From assembly GCF_000725285.1 (NCBI RefSeq), contig NZ_CP007161.1, positions 915,911-979,910 of the forward strand: a stretch of 64,000 nt of DNA, written 5' to 3'. This document shows, piece by piece, positions 53,791-62,994 of this stretch. The translations under genes were made by a program, and so were the position numbers. Every line of letters begins with the position of its first letter. The stretch's first letter is position 1. The DNA comes from Virgibacillus sp. SK37. GTDB lineage: Bacteria; Bacillota; Bacilli; Bacillales; Amphibacillaceae. The notes under the pieces were generated by a model. It made no database searches. It worked only from the letters and a program-made list of their open reading frames with translations, and was not told the DNA's origin.

Positions 53791-53824
53791 TTATACCTCT
53801 CCTCTTCTCAGCTCTTCTGTGCTA
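53780..53824 (-). promoter_or_regulatory. TRAP-like NAG array over the trpP ribosome binding site
   Basis: On the minus strand, triplets UAG, CAG, GAG, GAG, GAG, GAG lie at an exact five-base period (53824-53822, 53819-53817, 53814-53812, 53809-53807, 53804-53802, 53799-53797), with a further GAG at 53782-53780 inside the gene. Five of the six periodic triplets are GAG/UAG, the triplets bound by TRAP. Confidence 0.7.
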
Positions 53825-53923
53825 TTTAGAATCCCAACTGTACACTGTTGTCAGCTGCGGAAACGTAGATATATTATAACAAATATTCTTCTAAATAAAA
53901 AGTACTAATTTTCAGATACATGT

Positions 53924-54355
53924 CTATTGTTCAATAGCCGAATGAATCTCCCCGGCAATTTTTTGTAACTCTTCGGAAGTGTAATCATCTGCGTGAACTG
54001 TCCAGTTAGATGAGTAACCGTCTCCTTCTCCGTATCTGGGGATGATGTGAATATGTAAGTGGAATACGGATTGGTCTGCTGGTGCCTCATTATTATTTAA
54101 TAAATTCATTCCTATTGGGTTATACACTTTTTTGATCGCGTTTGCAATTCCAGGTATACGAGCAAAAAGTTCTTTAGCTACCTCTGGGGACGTTTCATAA
54201 ATATTCTTCGTGTGCTGTTTAGGAATTACCAAAGTATGTCCCTTTGTTACTTGACTGATGTCTAAAAATGCGTACACGTATTCATCCTCATAGACTTTTG
54301 CAGAAGGAATATCACCATTTAATATCTTACAAAAAATACAATCTTCATGAGCCAT
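53924..54355 (-). CDS. hit: HIT-family nucleotide-binding protein
   Basis: A 143-residue HIT hydrolase of the Hint group with the triad HLHIHIIPR (H99, H101, H103) and a CIFC pair (C6/C9) that may bind zinc. It acts on nucleoside phosphoramidates or related compounds. AAGGAGTGG precedes the ATG. Lies upstream of, and divergent from, ecsA as in Bacillus. Confidence 0.92.
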   Translation of the reverse strand: MAHEDCIFCKILNGDIPSAKVYEDEYVYAFLDISQVTKGHTLVIPKQHTKNIYETSPEVAKELFARIPGIANAIKKVYNPIGMNLLNNNEAPADQSVFHLHIHIIPRYGEGDGYSSNWTVHADDYTSEELQKIAGEIHSAIEQ

Positions 54356-54439
54356 CCATTCACCACTCCTTATATTATCGTTTGAAGTCTAATTATACTT
54401 ATCTATATTGTATATAGGATGGTGGTGTAAAGTCAAAAT

Positions 54440-54478
54440 AAACAGGACCAGTCCATTAGATGAACTGGCCTGTTTTAA
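54440..54478. other. Hairpin in the hit-ecsA gap
   Basis: AACAGG.CCAGT / ACTGG.CCTGTT stem with one bulged base. Could be part of an RNA or a leftover terminator; orientation unclear. Confidence 0.4.
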
Positions 54479-54557
54479 GAAGAACAGGGGAATGATAATA
54501 CTAACGCGGGGACTCGTAATACAATCGTTAAATCGCATTGGCCACTTAACTTTGATT

Positions 54558-54618
54558 ACAAAAACCTTTTTGTCAGCATCCCTGACGGAGAGATGAGTTC
54601 TGGCAAAAGGGTTTTATT
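54558..54618 (+). terminator. Terminator-like hairpin in the hit-ecsA gap
   Basis: AAAACCTTTTTGTCAG / CTGGCAAAAGGGTTTT, 16 bp with two G-U pairs, an inner TGACGGAGAG loop, then ATTT. No plus-strand gene ends before it, suggesting a short unannotated transcript. Confidence 0.5.
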
Positions 54619-54635
54619 TCATTAGATTATCTTTC

Positions 54636-54790
54636 GGAAACACCTCATTTGTGTTGTTTTCACAAAATCTTATATTAGAGTACCGATCACTAACACCTCA
54701 TTTTGTGTATTTATTTTACACGAAATTAATTACATTAGTTGCTCGATCGCTAACACCTCATTTGTGGTTAACACGAAATGTTCATCCCCT
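54636..54790 (+). repeat. Imperfect tandem repeat with internal hairpins before ecsA
   Basis: Three units start with AACACCTCATTT at about 54639, 54692 and 54752 (53- and 60-base spacing). Each carries a small inverted repeat (TTTGTG..CACAAA, TGTGT..ACACG, TTTGTG..CACGAAA), and the first two end in CGATCAC/CGATCGC. The last full gap to ecsA (54791-54933) is AT-rich. Confidence 0.6.
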
Positions 54791-54933
54791 GATCTTCATT
54801 ATCTAGTTTGTACTTGTAAAATGTATTTATACATATAAAAGAAAAAACTTTGTCAAAATTACTCACATAGTTTGTTTTGGCTTTATTCCTAAGTAATGAT
54901 AAAATTATACGTAATAATGGAGGAGGAAGTATT

Positions 54934-55680
54934 GTGGAATCATTGTTACATATTAAGAATTTACATGGTGGATACACACATAAAAATGTACTGCATGGTA
55001 TATCTTTTGAAGTGAAACCAAATGAAATAGTAGGCTTAATTGGATTGAATGGGGCCGGGAAGAGTACAACAATTAAACATATTATTGGGCTAATGCATGC
55101 AAAGAAAGGCTCTGTTTCGATAAAAGGTAAAACGTTTCCTGAGAACCCTTCAACTTATCGGAATCAGTTTGCCTATATTCCCGAAATGCCTATACTATAT
55201 GATGAATTGACATTATACGAACATCTTCAGCTTACTGCTATGGCGTATGATATTCCTGAGGAGGTTTTCGAGCAAAGATTACAACCACTTCTAAAAGAAT
55301 TCCGTATGGAAAAAAAGCTAAAATGGTTCCCGGTTCATTTCTCCAAGGGGATGCGTCAAAAGGTGATGATCATGTGTGCATTTTTAATTGAACCACCCTT
55401 GTATATTGTTGATGAACCTTTTGTCGGTCTTGATCCACTTGGAATTCAGTCCTACCTTCAGCTAATGGGGGAAATGAAAGATAAAGGGGCAGGCGTCTTA
55501 ATGTCCACACATATATTAGCTACAGCGGAACGTTATTGTGACCGTTTTGTCATTCTTCATGATGGAGAAATCCGTGCAATGGGGACATTGCTGGAGCTTC
55601 AGGACAGCTTCAATATGCCTAAAGCAACGTTGGATGACATCTATGTACAATTAACGAAAGAAGAAGATTACCATGTTTGA
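54934..55680 (+). CDS. ecsA: ABC transporter ATPase EcsA
   Basis: A 248-residue ATPase: Walker A GLNGAGKST, signature FSKGMRQK, Walker B YIVDEPFVGLDP and H-loop STHILA. EcsAB affects secretion, sporulation and intramembrane proteolysis in Bacillus. The GTG at 54934 follows GGAGGAGG; a longer frame from 54877 has no site. Its stop lies inside the first codons of ecsB. Confidence 0.93.
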   Translation: MESLLHIKNLHGGYTHKNVLHGISFEVKPNEIVGLIGLNGAGKSTTIKHIIGLMHAKKGSVSIKGKTFPENPSTYRNQFAYIPEMPILYDELTLYEHLQLTAMAYDIPEEVFEQRLQPLLKEFRMEKKLKWFPVHFSKGMRQKVMIMCAFLIEPPLYIVDEPFVGLDPLGIQSYLQLMGEMKDKGAGVLMSTHILATAERYCDRFVILHDGEIRAMGTLLELQDSFNMPKATLDDIYVQLTKEEDYHV

Positions 55681-56893
55681 TTCTCATACATTTTTTATGA
55701 AACGTTTTTCAGCACATTTAAAAGAGACAAGCCGCTATTTAAGATATATTTTTAACGGTCATATCGCTTTTGCTATGCTTTTTTTCGTTTCAGCACTTGC
55801 CTATTACTATCAGCAAGCACTTACCCAGCTTCCCGCAAACTTTCCTACAGCAATTCTCATGGGTGTTGCTTTTGGAGGTATTGTAAGCTATAGTCCTGTC
55901 CGTACACTGCTTAAAGAGCCAGATCTTGTTTTCTTAATCGCTGCAGAGAACAAGATGCAAGCCTATTTTAGAAATGCGCTCATATACAGCTTTGTCATTC
56001 AACTCTATCTTCTTCTTCTCGTAACCGCGGCGTTTGGACCATTGTATTTTGCAACATATACTGACCGTGATATTACAGTTTACTTACTTGCTTTTGTTGT
56101 ACTGCTTATTTTTAAAGTATGGAATTTACTTGCAAACTGGTGGGTGTTGAAAGTCAGAGAACCACAAATGAGACGAGTAGATTTATTTATTCGAGTATTA
56201 TTAAATATGGCAGTTTTTTATTTCCTTGTAAATGGAGATATGCTTTTAGCGGGGATTGCAACGTTGCTGTTCATTATTGTGTTCCTTTATGATTATAGTG
56301 TATCAAGAAAACATGCAGGGATCGTGTGGGACCTTTTAGTACAGAAAGACCAAAACAGAATGCAGACCTTCTACCGCTTGGCCAATATGTTTGCAGATGT
56401 TCCACATATAAAAACACCAATCAAAAAAAGGCAATGGCTTGTGTCGTTGGTTAGCAAGGTTCCTTTTGCACAAAAGAACACATTTGATTATTTATATCGT
56501 ATTACCTTTGTGCGAAGCGGAGACTATATGGGAATGTATTTCAGACTACTTGTTATAGGTGGTTTGTTTATTTACTATATACCAAATTTGTGGATGGAAA
56601 TTCTTTTTGCAATATTATTTTTGTATTTAAGCAGTTTTCAGATGATGACATTGTATCAGCACCACAGAACAGTTATATGGCCTGAACTTTACCCTGTTGA
56701 AGAAAGCCTTCGGAAAAAAGCCATCGTAAAATTGTTATTCCAGCTAGGCTTTATTCAAACTGTTTTATTTTCTCTACTATTTTTAATTATGCAAGCTTAT
56801 ATAGGTTTTGCTGTGACATTGATAGGTGGGGCTCTGTTCAATTACTTATTTATTAATGGTTATGTCAGTGGGAAATTAGCAGTGAAGCACTAA
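55673..56893 (+). CDS. ecsB: ABC transporter permease EcsB
   Basis: A 406-residue membrane protein with about eight to ten helices (for example 30-50, 58-78, 100-130, 180-212, 285-325, 355-400), very close in length to B. subtilis EcsB (408). It works with EcsA. The ATG overlaps the ecsA end by eight bases. ecsC, which follows in B. subtilis, is missing here. Confidence 0.92.
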   Translation: MFDSHTFFMKRFSAHLKETSRYLRYIFNGHIAFAMLFFVSALAYYYQQALTQLPANFPTAILMGVAFGGIVSYSPVRTLLKEPDLVFLIAAENKMQAYFRNALIYSFVIQLYLLLLVTAAFGPLYFATYTDRDITVYLLAFVVLLIFKVWNLLANWWVLKVREPQMRRVDLFIRVLLNMAVFYFLVNGDMLLAGIATLLFIIVFLYDYSVSRKHAGIVWDLLVQKDQNRMQTFYRLANMFADVPHIKTPIKKRQWLVSLVSKVPFAQKNTFDYLYRITFVRSGDYMGMYFRLLVIGGLFIYYIPNLWMEILFAILFLYLSSFQMMTLYQHHRTVIWPELYPVEESLRKKAIVKLLFQLGFIQTVLFSLLFLIMQAYIGFAVTLIGGALFNYLFINGYVSGKLAVKH

Positions 56894-56989
56894 TCGTATA
56901 GTTGGGAAGAAGTTGAACGAAAACAATTCGTCGTAAGTATTCACACCAAGAGATCCTAATCATCTATTATTTGAACGGGCAAAGAGGTG

Positions 56990-57037
56990 AAAAGCCGAAC
57001 TGATACCATTGATGCGATGTACAGTTCGGCTTTTTTT
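56990..57037. terminator. Terminator between ecsB and the amidohydrolase
   Basis: AAAAGCCGAACTG / CAGTTCGGCTTTT stem with a long loop and T7; lies between convergent genes. Confidence 0.8.
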
Positions 57038-57065
57038 ATATGTTTTACTTCGATCTCTCTATTCT

Positions 57066-58244
57066 TTATCCTATCTTATGCGATTGATATGCAAAATACG
57101 CTTCGATCAGCGTTTTGGCAGCGATAGGAAGAGCACGTTCGTCAATATCAAATTTCGGGTGATGATGAGGATACGGATTTCCTTCTTGATGAGCACCTGT
57201 AAAGAAATAAGCTCCTGGTTTTTTCATTGTATAGTATGCAAAATCTTCTCCACCCATTACTGGGATGACTTCTTCAGCTGTATGAATTTCCTTTACTTGT
57301 TTACTCGCTTCCAATACTACTTCTGCTTCCCTCGCATGATTAACTAAAGGAGGGTAGCCTTTTTCGTAGTTGAAGGTATAATCTGCTTCGTAGCCAAGAC
57401 AGACACCTTTTATAATCTTTTCCATTTCACGAATAATTTCTTCCTGTATTTCTATATCAAGATATCGAACTGTTCCAATTAACCTAGCTTTATCTGCAAT
57501 AACGTTAAATGTCTCTCCTGCTTCAAATACCCCTACAGTAACAACAGCAGTTTTCAAAGGATCCAGCCTTCTACTTACAATTTGTTGTAATTGGCTAACA
57601 AGCTGGGAACCAATAACAATAGCATCCTTTGTTTCATGAGGATAAGCGCCATGCCCACCTTGCCCTTGAATAGTTATTTCGAAACGATCTGCCCCAGCCA
57701 TAAATACATCTTTGGATGTTTGCATCACACCTAGAGGGGTGGTTGCCCATAAATGGGTGCCGAATACTGCGTCTACATGATCAATAGCGCCTGAATCGAC
57801 AATAGGCTTGGCACCACCTGGCGCATATTCTTCTGCATGTTGGTGAAGAAAGACAATAGTACCTGGTAAATTTTCTTGGAAACTTTTCATCACTTTTGCA
57901 AGTACAAGCAAGGTCGAAGTATGTCCGTCATGCCCACAAGCGTGCATCACACCTGGCACTTTTGATTTATAGGGTACATCCTTTTCATCTTGAATAGGTA
58001 AAGCATCAAAATCGGCACGTAATGCAATTGTCTTTCCAGGTTTACCACCTATCAATGTGGCAATAACACCATTACCGCCAACCTTTGTCTCGTATGGAAT
58101 ACCAAGCTTATCATAAAAGCTGGCAATATATTTCGCTGTTTCTGTTTCATGAAAGGAAAGTTCGGGATGTTGGTGTAAGTATCTGCGAATCTCCACCATT
58201 TCCTCATAGTGCTGATCTATCAGTGTATGTATTTCTTTTAACAA
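57066..58244 (-). CDS. yhaA: M20 family amidohydrolase YhaA
   Basis: A 392-residue enzyme of the amidohydrolase/aminoacylase group. Metal motif MHACGHDGHTS (about 101-111), second ligand set near HAEEYAPGGA and the late GGEDFAYY. It probably removes acyl groups from amino acids or peptides in the cytoplasm. The TTG at 58244 follows GAGGAGG. YhaA lies after the ecs genes in Bacillus too. Confidence 0.88.
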   Translation of the reverse strand: MLKEIHTLIDQHYEEMVEIRRYLHQHPELSFHETETAKYIASFYDKLGIPYETKVGGNGVIATLIGGKPGKTIALRADFDALPIQDEKDVPYKSKVPGVMHACGHDGHTSTLLVLAKVMKSFQENLPGTIVFLHQHAEEYAPGGAKPIVDSGAIDHVDAVFGTHLWATTPLGVMQTSKDVFMAGADRFEITIQGQGGHGAYPHETKDAIVIGSQLVSQLQQIVSRRLDPLKTAVVTVGVFEAGETFNVIADKARLIGTVRYLDIEIQEEIIREMEKIIKGVCLGYEADYTFNYEKGYPPLVNHAREAEVVLEASKQVKEIHTAEEVIPVMGGEDFAYYTMKKPGAYFFTGAHQEGNPYPHHHPKFDIDERALPIAAKTLIEAYFAYQSHKIG

Positions 58245-58634
58245 GAATAAAAACCTCCTCTGGACTTTACTTTCTAATTATTATAACATTTAAGAATATA
58301 AAATGATGCTATTTTATCGGATGTAATGTAGGAGGAAATAGAAGTATTGGCAGGAAATTGCTCAGTGGGAACAATCGGCACTATTCTTCTTAGAATGATA
58401 TTTCTCATTAAAAGGACAACTTGTTTGTTTTAGGAAGAATGCCTAATGTTATTAAGCTATGTTTCAAGAAAGATTGACAGGGCCACAAATACAACTTGGA
58501 GAAGAAGTGTCTTAGTGTTATTTTTAAAACAAAAAAGATTCTAGTGCAAATGTTTGGGTAAAAACGTTATCTCGTACATTCACAGTAGGAACGAACTGCG
58601 AATTAGAGGATATTCTAATCATATGTATTAGAAC
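58245..58634. other. Intergenic stretch without gene; solo flank of the dispersed repeat
   Basis: At 58547-58603 the sequence CAAATGTTTGGGTA..ACGT..TCATTC..CAGTAGGAACGAACTGCGAA matches the outer flank of copy 4 (63722-63778). No core follows. Elsewhere in the gap I see nothing. Confidence 0.5.
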
Positions 58635-58663
58635 AAAAAAAGGATGCTTTTAGGCACCCTTTA
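58635..58663 (-). terminator. Intrinsic terminator of the ferritin-like gene
   Basis: On the minus strand AAGGGTGC / GCATCCTT with T7. Confidence 0.75.
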
Positions 58664-58668
58664 TCGGT

Positions 58669-59106
58669 TTATTGAGAAAGTCTTGGATCTGCTAATAAGC
58701 GTTGAACTTCTTCTTTATGATGTGTTTCATCAGAAATTAGGTCTTCCAGCTTCACTACTAACTCTGTATACCCAAGATTTTCTGCTTGTTTTTTTCGTTT
58801 TTCATACCGATCAATGGTATCTGATTCAGCTTTTAATGTAGCTTCCAATAGATCTTTTACATCTGTAGGCTGTGGGACTTCAGCAGACTTGGTTGTTGGT
58901 GTACCACCAAGAGATTTAATTTTTTCAGATAAGTAAAGTGCGTGTCCCAATTCATCATTAATCTCAGCTTCAAAAAAAGGTTTTAGTGCAGAACGATATA
59001 GTCCTGAAACAACAGAAGCACTGTATGTGTACTGAATTGCTGCACCATACTCATGAGCAAGATCTTCATTTAAACCATCAATTAATTCCTGTAAGTCTTT
59101 ATCCAT
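58669..59106 (-). CDS. Ferritin-like protein
   Basis: A 145-residue four-helix protein with metal motifs in the order expected for the ferritin/bacterioferritin fold: E in NEDLAHEYGAAIQYTY, ExxH in INDELGHALYL, E in KAESDTIDRYEK and ExxH in SDETHHKEEV. It probably stores or oxidises iron in the cytoplasm; a Dps role is less likely since the site is intrahelical. ATG 59106 follows AAAGGTGGG; a GTG at 59118 is inside that site. Confidence 0.8.
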   Translation of the reverse strand: MDKDLQELIDGLNEDLAHEYGAAIQYTYSASVVSGLYRSALKPFFEAEINDELGHALYLSEKIKSLGGTPTTKSAEVPQPTDVKDLLEATLKAESDTIDRYEKRKKQAENLGYTELVVKLEDLISDETHHKEEVQRLLADPRLSQ

Positions 59107-59207
59107 TCTGTATCCCACCTTTAATTATTTTGTGTATATAATAATGTTTCCCTCTTTTGTTTTTTTGAAACATGAAGTCGGGTAATATATCAGATGGAGG
59201 GATTTAA

Positions 59208-59849
59208 ATGGTGTCAAAGAGAAAATACATTTTGTTTATCTTTATGGTTCTGCTTCTCGCTATGATAGCAGTATGGGTAGTGAAAATATTAAATGGGTCT
59301 GTTCCTTATGTTGATCAATGGACAAGAGATCTTGTTGCACAAATGGATGAAACAGTGTTCTATACGATTGCGCGTTGGTTAACAGAATTGGGGTCCAGTA
59401 CGTTCTTAATTCCATTTGTTATTATCATTGCTTTGTTTTTATGGTGGAAATATTATGATTGGCTTCCTCCTATTATTTTTGCTGGTGGCACACTTGGTAC
59501 TCATTTATTAAATCAGTTGATTAAAGGGCTAGTTGAAAGAGAAAGGCCTAGCATTTTAATTGCAGCCAATGCGGAGGGGCACAGTTTCCCTTCTGGTCAT
59601 GCTATGATTTCCATTGTGTGTTATGGCCTCTTAGCCTATTTTATTGCAGCACTGTTAAAAACAAAAAGAGGTAAAATAGTTGTTCATAGTTCGTTGGCAA
59701 TATTGATTTTCCTTATAGGGATGAGTCGGTATGTGATAAACGTTCACTATCTGACAGATGTGGTTGCCGGTTTCATTATTGGCTACCTTTGTCTGATCGC
59801 TCTAATCTATATCTATGAGGGTATCGGAAGATGGAGGTCTCGGTCTTAG
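59208..59849 (+). CDS. PAP2-family membrane phosphatase
   Basis: A 213-residue protein with about six helices and all three phosphatase motifs: KGLVERERPS (K-x6-RP type), SFPSGHAM and SRYVINVHYLTDVVAG. Members remove phosphate from lipid phosphates such as undecaprenyl pyrophosphate or phosphatidyl-glycerophosphate; which one is unknown. GGAGGGAT precedes the ATG. It precedes an MFS gene and the lia cluster, so a cell-wall link is plausible. Confidence 0.87.
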   Translation: MVSKRKYILFIFMVLLLAMIAVWVVKILNGSVPYVDQWTRDLVAQMDETVFYTIARWLTELGSSTFLIPFVIIIALFLWWKYYDWLPPIIFAGGTLGTHLLNQLIKGLVERERPSILIAANAEGHSFPSGHAMISIVCYGLLAYFIAALLKTKRGKIVVHSSLAILIFLIGMSRYVINVHYLTDVVAGFIIGYLCLIALIYIYEGIGRWRSRS

Positions 59850-59936
59850 GGCGGAGGAAAAAGCATGCTTAAGGTGGTTCTTCTTATTCAAAAACCAAGG
59901 TAGACTGAATATAGAATAATATGAGGGGGCCATCTT

Positions 59937-61172
59937 ATGGATGCAACGGTTAATGATATAACAAAAGGAAAATCGTCTCTATTTAAAAATCGTAATTTTT
60001 TATTTCTCTTTATTGGTGCGTTATTTTCTTCTCCAGGATATTATGTATATTTAATTGGGGCAGAGTGGTTGATGTTAACTTTAAATGATAATCGTTTTTA
60101 TTTTGGTATGCTTTTTATTGCTGCCTCCATACCAAGGTTATTATTGCTAACTGTCGGGGGAGTTGTTGCTGATCGCTTTAATAAAAGGTTGATACTATTT
60201 TTATCCGATATGACTCGCGCACTACTTATATTAGTATTAGTAGTTCTTCTTTTTGCTGATATGGTTACGGCTTGGCATCTAATAATACTGGCAGCTTGTT
60301 TTGGGATTTCAGATGCTTTCAGTTATCCGGTTCTTAACTCCTTAACGCCAATGATTTTGGAAGAGGAACAGTTGCAGCGAGGTAATTCATTCATTCAAAT
60401 GACAAGTCAAATTAGCCCAATTCTTGGTCCTGCTCTAGGAGGTACATTGATAGCGGTATTAGGGTTCAAAGGAGTATTTATCGCCGCATTCTTGTTTTTA
60501 TTCCTAGCCTCTATTACAGTTCTGCTTATTCGATTGGAAAAGGATGATGATAAGGAAGAGGTTCATTCACCGTGGCAGGATTTAAAAGCAGGATTTGTGT
60601 ACGCTCGCAATAATGAAATTATTATGTCCATTCTATTTTTGGGCTTTATTCTAAACTTTTTCTTTTCTGGTCCGTTGTCCATGGGAATACCAATTATCGT
60701 AAAGGACGTCTTTATGGGAAATGCAGTTAGCTTGGCAACGGTGGAAACTTCCCTAGGAATAGGAGCATTAATTGGAGCATTAGTTCTTGCTTCTATTACC
60801 TTAAAGAAGCCTGGATACGTGATGGTTAGTGGATTAATTGTATTAGGTATCCTCTTTACTTTTATTGGCTTCTCCAACTCTGTGCTGTTTACAGCTGGTC
60901 TAGTTGCCATGATGGCCTTTATTCTTCAATTGGTCAATATTCCTTTAATAACTATGCTGCAGAAAACGACCGATAAAAAAATGCTCGGTAGAATAATGAG
61001 CTTATTAATGACTGTTTCTACTGGATTAGTCCCCGTATCTTATGTAGCTACTTCTCTGTTAATATCAGCAGGAGTTGGAATTCAGTCAATCATTGTTTGC
61101 AGTGGTATAATTATTACCTTGATTGCTTTATATAATTTAAGAAATAAACAACTACTGAAAATAAGACAATAG
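59937..61172 (+). CDS. MFS transporter (multidrug-efflux type)
   Basis: A 411-residue protein with twelve helices and the MFS loop GGVVADRFNKRLI between helices 2 and 3; helix 5 carries ILGPALGG, a motif typical of drug exporters. The next gene, liaF, starts 16 bases after its stop, so it is in one transcript with liaFSR. GGGGGCCATCTT precedes the ATG. Substrate unknown; a link to wall-active compounds is inferred only from context. Confidence 0.87.
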   Translation: MDATVNDITKGKSSLFKNRNFLFLFIGALFSSPGYYVYLIGAEWLMLTLNDNRFYFGMLFIAASIPRLLLLTVGGVVADRFNKRLILFLSDMTRALLILVLVVLLFADMVTAWHLIILAACFGISDAFSYPVLNSLTPMILEEEQLQRGNSFIQMTSQISPILGPALGGTLIAVLGFKGVFIAAFLFLFLASITVLLIRLEKDDDKEEVHSPWQDLKAGFVYARNNEIIMSILFLGFILNFFFSGPLSMGIPIIVKDVFMGNAVSLATVETSLGIGALIGALVLASITLKKPGYVMVSGLIVLGILFTFIGFSNSVLFTAGLVAMMAFILQLVNIPLITMLQKTTDKKMLGRIMSLLMTVSTGLVPVSYVATSLLISAGVGIQSIIVCSGIIITLIALYNLRNKQLLKIRQ

Positions 61173-61187
61173 AAGAGGATGAACAGG

Positions 61188-61931
61188 ATGAAAAATATTC
61201 TTCGTTATTTTCTGGCAATCTTCCTAATTGGATTAGGTGTTATGCTTGTGCTTACTAATTTGGGAATGGTGAATTTTGATTTTTATACCGTGTGGGGCTA
61301 TATATATCCAATCTTCTTTATCGTGTTGGGGGTAAAGTGGGTTATTGACTATTTTAATAGAGGTGGCGGAAGCTGGGTATTTGGCTCCTTTCTCATCGTT
61401 TTTGGCGGATTGCTTCTACTTGATCGCTTTGAGGTAATTGTCTTTTCGTTTGGTGATATTATAAATCTCTGGCCATTGCTGATTATCTATGCAGGTTTTT
61501 TATTAATTAAAAGACGCACCTTTGTACATGTCTCAGATAAAACCAAGAAAAAGACAAGAACACAACGGGATTCCTATTTCAGTTTTGGAAACCAGGAATT
61601 TAATCATCCAAATTGGAAAGTAGAGCCGATGAATCTCAGTCAAATGGCAGGTGATTTTTATTTTGATTTTACTAAAGCTTTTATTCCCGACAAGGAAATT
61701 CCCATTTCGATTCAGTCGTTAGCTGGCGATGTTAATATCGTCATGCCGGAAAATATCGACTTCCGTGTGAAAGCTTCCGTCAAGGCTGGTGAAGTTTATG
61801 TAGCAGGGCAGACGGTCGAAGGGATTAATCGTTCACTTCAGTATTCGACAAATAATTATGATACTGCAGTAAGAAAAATAGATTTTCAAATTCATTTAAA
61901 AGCTGGATCAATTCGAATCGATTATGTTTAG
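61188..61931 (+). CDS. liaF: Cell-wall stress regulator LiaF
   Basis: A 247-residue protein: three to four helices in the first 110 residues (FLAIFLIGLGVMLVL, YIYPIFFIVLGVKWVI, SFLIVFGGLLLL, LWPLLIIYAGFLLI) and a C-terminal beta-rich domain with repeating VNIVMPE/FRVKASVKAGEVYV patterns, typical of LiaF. It holds the LiaS kinase inactive when there is no wall damage. ATG 61188 is at normal distance from GAAGAGG; 61179 is too close. Confidence 0.9.
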   Translation: MKNILRYFLAIFLIGLGVMLVLTNLGMVNFDFYTVWGYIYPIFFIVLGVKWVIDYFNRGGGSWVFGSFLIVFGGLLLLDRFEVIVFSFGDIINLWPLLIIYAGFLLIKRRTFVHVSDKTKKKTRTQRDSYFSFGNQEFNHPNWKVEPMNLSQMAGDFYFDFTKAFIPDKEIPISIQSLAGDVNIVMPENIDFRVKASVKAGEVYVAGQTVEGINRSLQYSTNNYDTAVRKIDFQIHLKAGSIRIDYV

Positions 61932-61942
61932 GGGGAAGAGCG

Positions 61943-62980
61943 ATGATTAACCGTTTTTCAAGCATTCGTTATAGTTATATCCGTTCCCATTTATATGGCT
62001 TGTTTCTAACAAGCATAACGTTGCTCTCCCTTCTTTTATCAATCTATGTCATTTTTGAACCTGCATGGTTAACAGCGTCTGGCATTTTTCTATTTATCTC
62101 TCTATATATCGTTCTTGGAACTATTTTATCACTCTATGCAGGATTTAAATCAAGTGGTGATATGAAGGAGAGGCTGGAATATCTTTCAGTGTTAATTACC
62201 AGATTCGCAAACGGAAGCTATACTTCACGTGTGTATTTTAATGAAGAGGACGAACTTGCGAGGATCGGGAATGAAATGAATGAATTGGGTGAAAAGCTGC
62301 AAAATCAAGTTAAAGCCTTAAGACAGCGTGCGGATGAAAAAGCTGAATTTGCAAAATCTGCTCATAAAGCAGCTGTTATAGAAGAACGGCAGCGATTAGC
62401 CCGAGATTTGCATGATGCTGTAAGTCAGCAATTATTTGCATTAACAATGATGGCAGAAGCAGCGGTGAAACAGATGGATAGAGATCCTGACCTCGCAAAG
62501 GAACAAATGATAGAGGTGACTAAAGCAGCACAACAGTCCCAAGCAGAAATGCGAGCACTGTTACTCCATCTAAGACCTATTCACTTATCTGGAGATACAT
62601 TATCTACGGGTATTCAAAAGCTTGTAAATGAACTGAAACAAAAAAGTACAATTACTTTTAAGTTGAATATTCCTTCTGATCTGCAATTGGCAGATACGGT
62701 AGAGGAGCATGTTTTCCGTATCGTTCAGGAATCTCTTTCGAACATATTGAGACATGCAAATGCTTCTGAAGTGGAAATTAGCCTTTCTAGGCCGACCAGC
62801 GAGTTATTTGTACATATTCGGGATGATGGGGAGGGGTTTGACTCAACTCAAGATATGGAAAGAAAAACTTCTTATGGCTTGAAAACGATGAAGGAACGTA
62901 GTGAAGAATTAGGTGGAACATTTACAATTAGATCTAACACTGGAGAAGGTACATACATTGATATTCGTATACCATGCTGA
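61943..62980 (+). CDS. liaS: Sensor histidine kinase LiaS
   Basis: A 345-residue kinase: two helices (about 18-38 and 46-68) with a very short outside loop, a HAMP-like linker (about 70-125), a HisKA_3 dimerisation helix with phospho-accepting H157 (RLARDLHDAVSQQ), and an ATP-binding domain (IVQESLSNILRHANA, DDGEGFD). The intramembrane-sensing layout fits LiaS/VraS. GGGGGAAGAGCG precedes the ATG; 11 bases after liaF. Confidence 0.93.
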   Translation: MINRFSSIRYSYIRSHLYGLFLTSITLLSLLLSIYVIFEPAWLTASGIFLFISLYIVLGTILSLYAGFKSSGDMKERLEYLSVLITRFANGSYTSRVYFNEEDELARIGNEMNELGEKLQNQVKALRQRADEKAEFAKSAHKAAVIEERQRLARDLHDAVSQQLFALTMMAEAAVKQMDRDPDLAKEQMIEVTKAAQQSQAEMRALLLHLRPIHLSGDTLSTGIQKLVNELKQKSTITFKLNIPSDLQLADTVEEHVFRIVQESLSNILRHANASEVEISLSRPTSELFVHIRDDGEGFDSTQDMERKTSYGLKTMKERSEELGGTFTIRSNTGEGTYIDIRIPC

Positions 62981-62994
62981 TAGGGGGAAGTTAA

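Noticed and set aside
54408-54596. 62-residue ORF in the hit-ecsA gap
   Set aside because: No ribosome site at any of its starts and the sequence overlaps two hairpins; an RNA seems more likely.
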